Source: Actinomycetota bacterium
Lineage (GTDB): Bacteria > Actinomycetota > Thermoleophilia > Solirubrobacterales > 70-9
Direction of reading: 5' to 3'
Length of the DNA: 41,011 bases
Assembly (NCBI GenBank): GCA_005885405.1
Contig: VAYN01000013.1
Span: 93,308 to 134,318, forward strand
Below the pieces are notes generated by a model, which searched no databases, was not told the DNA's origin, and saw nothing but the letters and a program-made list of their open reading frames with translations. Positions 32,085 through 39,117 of the stretch are shown here, piece by piece. The translations under genes were made by a program, and so were the position numbers. The stretch's first letter is position 1. Each line of letters opens with the position of its first letter.

Positions 32085-32477
32085 ATGATGTTCAAGAAAC
32101 GTCCAGCTCTACTCGTGACGACCGCGCTAGTCGGCGCGCTCGCAATTGGCCTCATCGCCGCGCCCGCGCAGGCGGCATTGCGGCATGTCGACGGGACCGT
32201 GATCTCGAAGAACGGCGACAACCGCACCTTCAAAATTAGGACCCAGACCGGCAACCGACTGCGGATCAAGGTCAACGGCACGACCGAGTTCGAGCGGATC
32301 GCCGGCTTCGGCGCCCTCCACCAAGGGATGCAGATCGAGGTCGACTACCTGCGCACCGACAGTGGCCTCCTCGCCAAGCAGGTCGAGCCGCAGGGCGGCG
32401 GTGGCGGTGACGACAGCGGCGGAGATGACCACGGCGGCGGTGGCGGTGGCGCCGACGACGGCCCCAACCACACCTAG
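32085..32477 (+). CDS. Secreted protein with DUF5666-like small beta domain
   Basis: 130 residues. Signal peptide MMFKKRPALLVTTALVGALA with a cut after APAQA (about residue 31). The mature core (about 32-100: LRHVDGTVISKNGDNRTFKI, TGNRLRIKVNGTTEFERI, GMQIEVDYL) is a small OB-like beta barrel of the kind annotated DUF5666. The tail is GGGGGDDSGGDDHGGGGGG-type low complexity, probably flexible. The weak AGGGAC ribosome site precedes the ATG. The end is 1 nt from the end of the convergent B12-sensor gene. Extracytoplasmic; function unknown. Confidence 0.7.
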   Translation: MMFKKRPALLVTTALVGALAIGLIAAPAQAALRHVDGTVISKNGDNRTFKIRTQTGNRLRIKVNGTTEFERIAGFGALHQGMQIEVDYLRTDSGLLAKQVEPQGGGGGDDSGGDDHGGGGGGADDGPNHT

Positions 32478-32478
32478 G

Positions 32479-33162
32479 TCAGCCGGGAACGGCCGCGGGG
32501 AGAACCTCGAGGTCGCGGACCAGCGTCCCTCCGAGCACACGGGGGGACGCTGCCTGCCCGCCGATGAGCAGGCCGAGGCGCGGATGGGTACGTCGGACCG
32601 CGGCGGCGACCTGATCCAGCTCCGAGCCCAGCTCGGGCATCGTCGCCGAGAGGGCGAGCAGGTCCGGTGAGAGCGAGTCCAGCGCCTGCAGGAGGGCGCC
32701 GATCGGGACGTCAGCGCCGAGGTAGACCGTCTCGAAGCCGACGTCCTCGAGAACGTCGGCCGCCATCCGCAGACCTAAGACGTGCTGCTCCCCCTCAACC
32801 GCGGCGAGCATCACCCGCCCCTTGGAGACACCGGAGCCGCGCTCGCTCCCCACTCCCACCCAGACCGGCGGGCGCAGCGCCGCCAGGACCCGGTGCGTGA
32901 GGGCGGTCGCCAGGTGCTCATCGGCGACGGTCAGGGCCCCCTTCGCCCAGAGCTCGCCGATCTCGTGCATCGCCGGGGCGATGACGCGCTGGTAGAGCTC
33001 CGGGATCGTCATTCCGCTGGCGAGGGCACCGGCCGCGATACGGAAAGCGCCGGGCGCATCGGCCGCGCGGACGGCATCGAGGTACAGGCGCGATAGCCGG
33101 ACCGCGCTTCGGTCCGCCTGTTGTTCCTTCGAGTTCTCAGCCTCTGCCGAGTGCTCGGTCAC
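32479..33162 (-). CDS. Stand-alone CarH-like B12-binding sensor
   Basis: 227 residues. N-terminal four-helix bundle (about 20-100) with the Wx9EH motif: W72 and E82-H83 in LWAKGALTVADEHLATAL. C-terminal Rossmann-like cobalamin domain (about 115-225) with ExHxxG at E125-H127-G130 (EGEQHVLG) and VYLGADVPIGALL, LLALSATM, LLIGGQA. These two motifs define the AdoCbl-binding half of the photoreceptor CarH; the N-terminal MerR-type DNA-binding domain of CarH is missing. In Thermus CarH the residue after the Trp is the His that binds cobalt after light; here it is Ala73. GTG start at 33162 follows TAATCT by 7 nt. Family function is light or B12 sensing; the output partner is not in the window. Confidence 0.85.
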   Translation of the reverse strand: MTEHSAEAENSKEQQADRSAVRLSRLYLDAVRAADAPGAFRIAAGALASGMTIPELYQRVIAPAMHEIGELWAKGALTVADEHLATALTHRVLAALRPPVWVGVGSERGSGVSKGRVMLAAVEGEQHVLGLRMAADVLEDVGFETVYLGADVPIGALLQALDSLSPDLLALSATMPELGSELDQVAAAVRRTHPRLGLLIGGQAASPRVLGGTLVRDLEVLPAAVPG

Positions 33163-33199
33163 TCTTCCGAGATTACGGAAGACGAGCTTCGGTACACAA
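33163..33199 (-). promoter_or_regulatory. Promoter/operator of the B12-sensor gene
   Basis: Minus strand: -35 TTGTGT (33199-33194), 18-nt spacer, -10 TAATCT (33175-33170), 7 nt to the GTG. The inverted repeat TCTTCCG-AGATTA-CGGAAGA (33163-33182) has the -10 hexamer exactly as its loop, so a dimeric regulator bound there would block the promoter. Confidence 0.55.
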
Positions 33200-33238
33200 G
33201 GTGTTCCCGGGTGCCAGCAGACGTAGGTTCGACTCGCC

Positions 33239-33266
33239 TTGACAGGTTCTGCCCGCGGGATACTGT
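33239..33266 (+). promoter_or_regulatory. Promoter of the metzincin/thioester protein gene (leaderless)
   Basis: -35 TTGACA (33239-33244), 16-nt spacer, -10 TACTGT (33261-33266), then 7 nt to the GTG at 33274. Perfect -35 consensus. It sets the start codon of the gene: the upstream GTG at 33265 would lie inside the -10 box. Confidence 0.65.
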
Positions 33267-33273
33267 GCCCGCC

Positions 33274-34875
33274 GTGCGCCGCTCGCCTCGTCCCTCCGCC
33301 CTTCTCTGCTGCCTACTGGTGGTTCTGGCGTCGCTCTTCGCCGCACCGATCGCGGCGGCCGGGCCGAGCACTGCGCCCTGTCCGCCTGGACAGGGGCCGA
33401 CGACGATCTCCAAGCGGGTCTCGCTCTCCGACGCGGCCAAGCTCGGCGCCGTCAAGCTGACCTCCAAGGGCGGCTACAACGGCGACGCGGTCGCGGTCGA
33501 CGCGACCTGGAAGCCCGCGCCGGTCCCGGTCACCGTCCAGATCGACATCGAGTTCACCGGCGGCTTTCCGGGCGCCCCCACTGCCGCCGAGATCGAAAAG
33601 TCGATCGAGAAAAACCTGCCGGAAGGCGAAGCGGCCGACGGAACTAAGGTCAAGTTCGACATCGTCGCCCGCGAACGAGCGCCCGGCGCTTCGCCCTCCC
33701 CCTGCTTCCACCAGACCCAGTTGACCAGCAACTCGGACTTCCGCGGCGAGGCGGGAGAACCCGACGGCAACCCGATGACCCAGCCGCAGAGCGGCGAATG
33801 GCCCACGGGCCGCGGGCCGGATGGCGACCGTCAGATTTGGACCCACGAAGCGCTGCACCTAGCGGGTCTCGAGGACCAGTACGTCCAGGTCTTCCGGATC
33901 GGCAAGAAGGACATCCCGATCCCCGACAGCGTCGACATCGCCGACCGCGCCCAGGTCGAAGCCTGGGCGAAAAGCAAGGGCATCGACTACAGCAAGGGGA
34001 ACGCGGGAACCAAGCCGAAGCCCGGCCACGAGAACGACATCATGGGCGACGTCTTCGGCAAGCAGAAGCTGACCAAGGCCGACCTCAACAAGTTCGCCCT
34101 AATCGGCAAGAACAAGCTGACGATCGAAGCGAAGCCCGGCGACATCCTCCTCAACAAGGACGGCAGCGCCCAGAACCTCGCCGTCGGGGCGCCGTTCGAG
34201 CTGACCGTCTCCCCCGGCAAGCCGGGGCACGCCGACGGCCTCGTCGCCTACTGCATCGACCTCCGCCACCACGTCCCGAGCGAGGGACAGGGGTTCGACG
34301 TGCTTGGGCCAGCGGCCGCGCAGCCGGAGCCGGCAATGAAATATCTGCAGCGGGTGCTGGAAGTGGCGGCAGCGCTGCAGCCGACCGCGCTGGCCGAGAC
34401 GCCGGGCGCGCAGGACGCCATCTGGCGGATCTCCGACGACACCTTCCTCGAAGACGGCGCGACGATCTACGCGATGGCCGGCGTTCCCGACGAGACCTTC
34501 AACGCGCCGCACTACGTCAACCCCAACGCCGCCTCCCCGGAGACGCGCGCCGTCAGCCCGACCGGCGTCCTCCCCCCTGCGCCCCCGGTCCCCTACATCA
34601 GCGAGCTGAGCGCTAAGCCGACGAAACTGCGAGCCGGCAAACGGGCGAAAGTCACGCTGACGATCAAGCTGCAGGCCGCCCGGGACAAAGTCAGCTTCGA
34701 GCTGCAGCGCCGCAGCGGCAGCTCCTGGCGACGGGTGAAGAACCTGGGCACCAGGAAGGTGAAGCCCGGCAAGACGACCTTGAAGCTGACGCTGCCCGCG
34801 CAGCGCCCGGGTCTCCTCCGCCTCGTCGCGATCGGGGACGCCAGCAGCGCGATCGCGCCGCTGAAGGTCCGCTAG
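33274..34875 (+). CDS. Secreted protein with metzincin-type zinc site and Cys/Gln thioester-domain signature
   Basis: 533 residues from the GTG at 33274, which the promoter supports and which begins a good signal peptide (RRSPRPSALLCCLLVVLASL, cut about residue 33 after AAA). Residues 191-201 HEALHLAGLED match the zinc motif HExxHxxGxxD, and NDIMG (254-258) is a Met-turn candidate, both in the metzincin order. Residues 326-329 YCID and 379-384 AQDAIW match the Cys and Gln motifs of Cys-Gln thioester domains (YC..., xQxAIW), followed by SDD as in Streptomyces surface proteins. The last 90 residues are an Ig-like beta domain rich in Lys/Arg. No LPXTG anchor. I infer an extracellular protease-adhesin; the thioester spacing (C327 to Q380) is shorter than usual. 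Confidence 0.7.
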   Translation: MRRSPRPSALLCCLLVVLASLFAAPIAAAGPSTAPCPPGQGPTTISKRVSLSDAAKLGAVKLTSKGGYNGDAVAVDATWKPAPVPVTVQIDIEFTGGFPGAPTAAEIEKSIEKNLPEGEAADGTKVKFDIVARERAPGASPSPCFHQTQLTSNSDFRGEAGEPDGNPMTQPQSGEWPTGRGPDGDRQIWTHEALHLAGLEDQYVQVFRIGKKDIPIPDSVDIADRAQVEAWAKSKGIDYSKGNAGTKPKPGHENDIMGDVFGKQKLTKADLNKFALIGKNKLTIEAKPGDILLNKDGSAQNLAVGAPFELTVSPGKPGHADGLVAYCIDLRHHVPSEGQGFDVLGPAAAQPEPAMKYLQRVLEVAAALQPTALAETPGAQDAIWRISDDTFLEDGATIYAMAGVPDETFNAPHYVNPNAASPETRAVSPTGVLPPAPPVPYISELSAKPTKLRAGKRAKVTLTIKLQAARDKVSFELQRRSGSSWRRVKNLGTRKVKPGKTTLKLTLPAQRPGLLRLVAIGDASSAIAPLKVR

Positions 34876-34895
34876 ACGCGAGAGACTCCCGCTTG

Positions 34896-35153
34896 GTGCC
34901 TAGCGGGCCCCCACCATCCGAAGGCCAACGAGGTCTGGCCAGAGCTATCCACGAGCTGCGCGAGAAGGCGAAGCTTTCCCAGGCTGCCCTCGCCGAGCAA
35001 GCCGGCCTTCCCCCCTCCCTCCTCGCCGAAATCGAGAGCGGCGAGCACGATCCCAAATGGGGCGACGTGCGCCGAATCGCCGAAGCGCTGGATATTTCCC
35101 TCGAGGCCCTTTCCGAGCTCGCCGAGAGCCACCAGATAGATCAGGAAGTTTGA
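34896..35153 (+). CDS. Small XRE-family DNA-binding protein
   Basis: 85 residues from the GTG at 34896 (TTG at 34893 is also possible). Residues about 14-75 are a Cro/C1-type helix-turn-helix: LARAIHELREKAKLSQAALA, EQAGLPPSLLAEIESGEHDP, WGDVRRIAEALDISLEALSE. The signature SQAALAEQAGLPPSLLAEIE is the usual HTH_3 pattern. Only the DNA-binding domain is present. It follows the thioester-protein gene after 20 bp on the same strand and may be co-transcribed; no own promoter is evident. Confidence 0.85.
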   Translation: MPSGPPPSEGQRGLARAIHELREKAKLSQAALAEQAGLPPSLLAEIESGEHDPKWGDVRRIAEALDISLEALSELAESHQIDQEV

Positions 35154-35212
35154 GCGCCAGCCCTAGAGGGGATGACTGGCGGCAGCCCTAGTTCCCGACC
35201 CAAAGGAGAGCA

Positions 35213-35287
35213 ATGAGCATCATCACGATCCTCATCATCATCATCCTCATCCTGCTTGCGATCTACCTGTTCCGCCGCGTCTTCTAG
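35213..35287 (+). CDS. 24-residue hydrophobic membrane peptide
   Basis: MSIITILIIIILILLAIYLF is followed by RRVF and a stop. AAAGGAGAG lies 4 nt before the ATG, one of the best ribosome binding sites in the window, which argues that this very short frame is translated. The sequence is one membrane helix with two Arg at the C-terminal end, so the N-terminus probably faces out. Similar tiny Ile/Leu-only proteins are widespread but unstudied. It lies 59 bp after the XRE gene. Confidence 0.6.
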   Translation: MSIITILIIIILILLAIYLFRRVF

Positions 35288-35308
35288 CGCTCACAGCAGC
35301 GAGGAGAA

Positions 35309-35331
35309 GCGAGCCGGGGAGCCCGGCTCGC
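35309..35331. terminator. Strong hairpin after the membrane peptide gene
   Basis: GCGAGCCGGG (35309-35318) pairs perfectly with CCCGGCTCGC (35322-35331), loop GAG, 21 nt after the peptide stop codon. CAAAAAG follows on the plus strand, so it lacks a U tract in the sense direction. Confidence 0.5.
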
Positions 35332-35372
35332 CAAAAAGCCAGAGCGCTGACCGGGACCGCCTACCCTGTCCT

Positions 35373-36524
35373 ATGTCTGAGGAAGGGAGCCAGCGCAGTC
35401 ATCACCTCGATGCCATCCGTGTCTCGGCCATCCTCCTGCTGATCCCCTACCACGCCGCCCGCTATGTCCAGAAGGGCGATGGGGACCCCAGGATCGTCGA
35501 CGCCGTCGTCTGGTTCGTCCACGCCTGGCACATGCCCCTGTTCTTCGCCATCTCGGGCTTTCTGGCGGCGAGCGCGCTGCGCCGATCCACCGCCGCCCGG
35601 CAGCTGCGCGCCCGCTTTCGCCGGCTCGGCCTCCCGCTTGCGGTAGGGATGCTGACCGTCGTCCCGCTCGCCAATCTTCTGGTCATCGGCGCGGCTGCCC
35701 TCTGGCCGCGCAAGGGCGAGTTACCGCCGAAACGAGAACTGGACCTCGGCAACGTCTTCAGCCTCACCCCACGGCATCTCTGGTTCATCGCCTACCTGCT
35801 GCTGATCTCCCTGGTCGCGATCGGGATCTGGCTGGCGATCCAACGGGCCCCGAAAGTCGGGATCGCCATCAAAGCCAGCTTCAACCGCCTGATGACGTCG
35901 TGGTGGGGGATTCCCACCCTCGCCGCGATCAGCGCCGCGATCCTGATCACCAAGACCGGCTGGGTGGCGGGAGGCTCGGCGTCCAACTCGCTGATCCCCG
36001 CCCCGACCCTGTTCGCATACTTCAGCTTCTTCTTCCTCTTCGGCTGGCTGCTCAGCGGCCAGAGCGATCTAATCGGGCAGCTGAAGCGCGGGGCCTGGCT
36101 GCGGCTGACCGCGGGGGTACTGATCGCCATCCCCGCCTTCCTCCTCTTCTACGACAACGGCGACTTCACCGGCAACGTCGGCACCCCGGGCGTACTGGCC
36201 GAAATCGACGAGCTGCGCATCTACGGGCTGTTCACCGTCGGCATCGTCTGCTGGTTGACCCTGTTCGGCATCTGGGGGGTGCTGGCGCGTTATGTCCGCC
36301 AGGAGTCGCGGGTGCTGAGGTACTTGGCAGATGCGAGCTTTTGGATCTACCTCGTCCACATCCCGTTTCTCGTCGCCTTGCAGAGCTCGCTCTCCACGAC
36401 CGGCCTTGGCATCCCCGTCCGCTGGGGGCTTACTGTGGCTGGCACCCTGGCGCTGGCCGTCGGCTCATATGCCTTGATCCGCGGAAGTCGCAATCTGGCG
36501 GCGAAGGCGATCAAGCACACGTAG
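35373..36524 (+). CDS. Acyltransferase family 3 (OafA/OpgC-like) membrane protein
   Basis: 383 residues, about 10 transmembrane helices. It opens with HHLDAIRVSAILLLIPYHAA, the conserved start of acyltransferase-3 proteins, where a His in the first helix region (here H-A-A) is catalytic in the family; FVHAWHMPLFFAISGFL and RFRRLGLPLAVGM follow, and FWIYLVHIPFLVALQ near the end is the family C-terminal helix. These enzymes O-acylate sugars or peptides at the cell surface. A TACCCT -10 candidate lies 5 nt before the ATG at 35373. The gene converges on an SGNH hydrolase gene with a 60-nt overlap. Confidence 0.9.
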   Translation: MSEEGSQRSHHLDAIRVSAILLLIPYHAARYVQKGDGDPRIVDAVVWFVHAWHMPLFFAISGFLAASALRRSTAARQLRARFRRLGLPLAVGMLTVVPLANLLVIGAAALWPRKGELPPKRELDLGNVFSLTPRHLWFIAYLLLISLVAIGIWLAIQRAPKVGIAIKASFNRLMTSWWGIPTLAAISAAILITKTGWVAGGSASNSLIPAPTLFAYFSFFFLFGWLLSGQSDLIGQLKRGAWLRLTAGVLIAIPAFLLFYDNGDFTGNVGTPGVLAEIDELRIYGLFTVGIVCWLTLFGIWGVLARYVRQESRVLRYLADASFWIYLVHIPFLVALQSSLSTTGLGIPVRWGLTVAGTLALAVGSYALIRGSRNLAAKAIKHT

Positions 36525-37409
36525 CGCCCCAAGGTTCCGTAACGCATAGCCATATCGAAGTCCCCCGGGCCGAAAGTCAACGGCGGTACAGGGAGGACAG
36601 AGAGCGCTCGGGTGGACGCCATCTTCGCTCAAGCCCAAACCGGGAACCCCTATCTCGGTCATCTGCCGCCAGAAGTTCCAGAGAGGCAGCGCTCGGTTTT
36701 CAGCCAGGGCCGCTATTTCGGCGTTGAAGCGCGCGACCCGCGGCGAGAACCGCGGCTGCGCACGGGGCGGGATCGTGCTGAGCACCGGAATCGTCCCGGC
36801 GCTGGAGACGAGCCGGGCCAAGCGGGCGAGTTCTCGGCGGAACTCGACCGCGTTGAAGTCCTCCAGGTCGTTGGTCCCAAACATGATCAGGGCGATGGAC
36901 GGGTGCAGCAGTTGGAGCTCGCAGCTGACCGCAGGCAGACCCTCGCATTCGGGAAGCGATTCTCTGGGCGACAGAGCATCGACCACCCGCCATCCCCCCA
37001 CGGCGGCCACGCCGAGGCGCGAGAAGCTGTTGCTGACGGGACATTGCGCTTCCTCCACGCCCCGGGGCACGGGGGTCTCGCCGAAGAACTCCAGCGTCCC
37101 ACGCAGCTCGCCCCAGGTGCCGAGACGCGGCGCCCAGCAAGCCAGTCCCTGCAAGAAAGAGGGCGAGGCAGTGATGCTGTCGCCGATCTTGGCGAAGACC
37201 CCGGGCTGATTGCCATAAACCTGGCCCCGGCTCACGACCTTTTCGAGATGACCGACGACGGGAGGTTCGAGGGCCGGCACGACAGGCAACTCTTCCCATT
37301 CGGCAGCCGATGACTCGCGGCTGAAGACCGAGCAGAGCGCAAGCAGGACGAGGGCGACTAGGCCAATTCGCGCGGCGAGGATTCCGAGGTGCGGGCGAGT
37401 GATCGTCAC
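36465..37409 (-). CDS. Secreted SGNH/GDSL hydrolase
   Basis: 314 residues. Signal peptide or anchor at about 8-36 (LGILAARIGLVALVLLALCS, cut near SSAA). SGNH blocks: AKIGDSITAS with the nucleophile Ser78, a Gly-containing region around 135-145, FGTND with N180-D181, and SEDGVHPS with Asp263 and His266. Four Cys (about 91, 123, 155, 163) and two near the end may form disulfides. It should be an extracytoplasmic esterase or O-acyl transferase. GTG start at 37409 is only 10 nt after the 3' end of tRNA-Cys, so both may share a transcript. Its last 60 nt overlap the convergent acyltransferase-3 gene; the two families often act together as AT3-SGNH. Confidence 0.85.
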   Translation of the reverse strand: MTITRPHLGILAARIGLVALVLLALCSVFSRESSAAEWEELPVVPALEPPVVGHLEKVVSRGQVYGNQPGVFAKIGDSITASPSFLQGLACWAPRLGTWGELRGTLEFFGETPVPRGVEEAQCPVSNSFSRLGVAAVGGWRVVDALSPRESLPECEGLPAVSCELQLLHPSIALIMFGTNDLEDFNAVEFRRELARLARLVSSAGTIPVLSTIPPRAQPRFSPRVARFNAEIAALAENRALPLWNFWRQMTEIGVPGLGLSEDGVHPSALCPPCTAVDFRPGGLRYGYALRNLGALRVLDRLRRQIATSADQGI

Positions 37410-37419
37410 GGAGACCTAA

Positions 37420-37490
37420 AGGCGCCTACCAGAATCGAACTGGTGTAAACGGCTTTGCAGGCCGCTGCGTAGCCACTCCGCCAAGGCGCC
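37420..37490 (-). tRNA. tRNA-Cys (anticodon GCA)
   Basis: 71 nt. Acceptor GGCGCCT/AGGCGCC with discriminator U, the usual Cys identity base; anticodon stem CGGCC/... with loop CTGCAAA (anticodon GCA); T-arm CCAGTTCGATTCTGG. No encoded CCA. TACCCT (37508-37503) is a -10 candidate 12 nt upstream. Confidence 0.96.
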
Positions 37491-37556
37491 GGAACCCGTT
37501 GAAGGGTAGCGGCGCGAACGGGGTCGGGGCGGGCGGTGGTGACGCCTGGGTTGTGG

Positions 37557-37799
37557 CTACTGCTCGTAGTCCTCGACGGTGCCGCCGTCGCGGACGCTGG
37601 CCTCGTCGGGGTCGTCGCCGGCGCGGCGGAGGGCGCGGCGCTGGCGGAGGTAGTCCCAGGCCTTGTCGAGCTGGACCTTGAGCTCGTCGAGGCGGGCGTG
37701 CTCGTCGTCATCGAGGCCCTCGCCCTCGTGGCGATGGAGGAGCTCCTCCTCTTCCTGAACGAGCTTGTCGATGCGGTCTAGTACTTGCTGGTCATCCAT
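37557..37799 (-). CDS. DUF2630-family protein
   Basis: 80 residues from the ATG at 37799 (longer frames from 37883 lack support). The sequence MDDQQVLDRIDKLVQEEEEL, then DDEHARLDELKVQLDKAWDY and LRQRRALRRAGDDPDEASVR is typical of DUF2630, a small all-helical actinobacterial family of unknown role. Promoter TTGTCG-N17-TAGAAC ends 7 nt before the ATG (leaderless spacing). It runs toward tRNA-Cys. Confidence 0.88.
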   Translation of the reverse strand: MDDQQVLDRIDKLVQEEEELLHRHEGEGLDDDEHARLDELKVQLDKAWDYLRQRRALRRAGDDPDEASVRDGGTVEDYEQ

Positions 37800-37806
37800 G
37801 GCGGCA

Positions 37807-37835
37807 GTTCTACCCGGCTGGCGAGGATTCGACAA
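37807..37835 (-). promoter_or_regulatory. Promoter of the DUF2630 gene (leaderless)
   Basis: Minus strand: -35 TTGTCG (37835-37830), 17-nt spacer, -10 TAGAAC (37812-37807), 7 nt to the ATG at 37799. The promoter overlaps the stop codon of the upstream dehydrogenase-like gene. Confidence 0.55.
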
Positions 37836-38939
37836 CCTCGAAGCTGATCCCGGCTTTCTGGATGCGCTCGAGGAGAGCGTCACCCATCGCCACCGCGGTG
37901 GTCAGCTGGCCGGAGCGCTGCGGCAGCTCGTCGAAGGCGAGGCAGAGGCCGGACTCGGCGAGCATCTTTGAGGTCTCGCTGTAGCCGGGGTCACCGCCGC
38001 GGACCTCGGTGACGACGTGCTTGCCACCCCCCTCGCCGACGAAGACGACCTTGAACCAGCTCTTCTCGCGTTTCTCCGCGCTCGGTCCCTCGCCGGGGCT
38101 TTTCATCTTCAGCAGCAGCTTCCGGGTCGGCGGCAGCTGCGCCAAGGTGAAGCCGGTGCTGACCCCGGCGGCGAGGGCCGCCACTGAGGCCAGGCGCTTG
38201 GCGACCATGTTGTGGCCGTAGGTGAAGTTAGGGCCGTAGCGGTCGAGGGCGGCCGCCGAGCGGCGGACGATCGCGCCGTCGATCGTCGGCAGCGGCACGA
38301 TCCAGCCGCCGCGCCCGGCGTCGTGGCGGACGCGCGCCGGCGCCGAATGGACCTCGCGACCCTGCGGGCGCTGCTCGAGCTTGCGCCGCTCTTTGGCGGC
38401 GCCGAGCGTCTGGCGGGCGCGGCCGAAGCCGTTGATCGCCGAGTGGTAGGTGCCGCCGGAGAAGCTGGCGTTGCTGCGGACGTAGCCGTTGACGGTGAGC
38501 GGCAAGCCCTCGGGCAGCTGCTTGACGGTGAAGTAGGCGCCGAGGTCATGCGGAATCGAGTCGAAACCGCAGCAGTGGACGATCCGGGCGCCGGTGCGCT
38601 CGGCCTCGGCGTGGTGCTCGACCCACATCCGGTCGACGAACTCGGGCTCGCCGGTGAGGTCGGCGTAGTCGGTCCCGGCGGCGGCGCAGGCGGCGACGAG
38701 CGGCTCTCCGTAGAGGGCGTATGGACCGACCGTGGTGACGACGACACGCGGGGAGCCGTAGCTCCAGGATTGGCGGCGGCGAGGCGCGCGACGACGGCGT
38801 CGAGCTTGGCGCGGTTGCGGCCGACCAAGGCCCACCGCTTCCCCTCGGGGATGCGCGATGCCAGGTAATCGGCGGTCAATCCACCGGTGAATCCGGTTCC
38901 GCCAAAGAGGACGAGGTCGTAGGGGCGGGAGCCGTCCAT
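37810..38939 (-). pseudogene. Saccharopine dehydrogenase-like / trans-acting enoyl reductase-like gene, frame-disrupted
   Basis: From the ATG at 38939 the frame reads DLVLFGGTGFTGGLTADYLA (Rossmann motif) to LAAANPGATA near 38760; the homologous protein continues in another frame from SYGSPRVVVTTVGPYALYGE through GTDYADLTGEPEFV, HCCGFDSIPHDLGAYF and a membrane-proximal C-terminus to the stop at 37810. The family, which includes Rv2449c-type enoyl reductase partners of polyketide synthases, normally has about 20 more residues between the two parts, so a short non-triplet deletion near 38745-38775 is likely. Without repair the product is not full length. Real mutation and assembly loss are both possible. 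Confidence 0.75.
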
Positions 38940-38976
38940 CCGGTTGATTCTTTCAGGTGCCCGCTGTCGCAAGTGA

Positions 38977-39028
38977 AACGGGCGCCGCAGACGACCAGTC
39001 AGCGACCACGACGCCCGTTGCACGTGCA
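38977..39028. promoter_or_regulatory. Inverted repeats upstream of the dehydrogenase-like gene
   Basis: AACGGGCG (38977-38984) and CGCCCGTT (39012-39019) are inverted copies 27 nt apart, followed directly by the perfect palindrome TGCACGTGCA (39019-39028). They fall in the 178-bp gap between the dehydrogenase-like gene and the sulfurtransferase gene, where a regulator could bind. Nothing else is recognised in this gap. Confidence 0.3.
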
Positions 39029-39117
39029 CAAGTTCAACGGAGGTTCTTTACAAATGTCAGGCCGAAGTCAAAGAAACAGATGCTGATTCGAGCCGCATTT
39101 CCCGCAAATAGCGAGAA

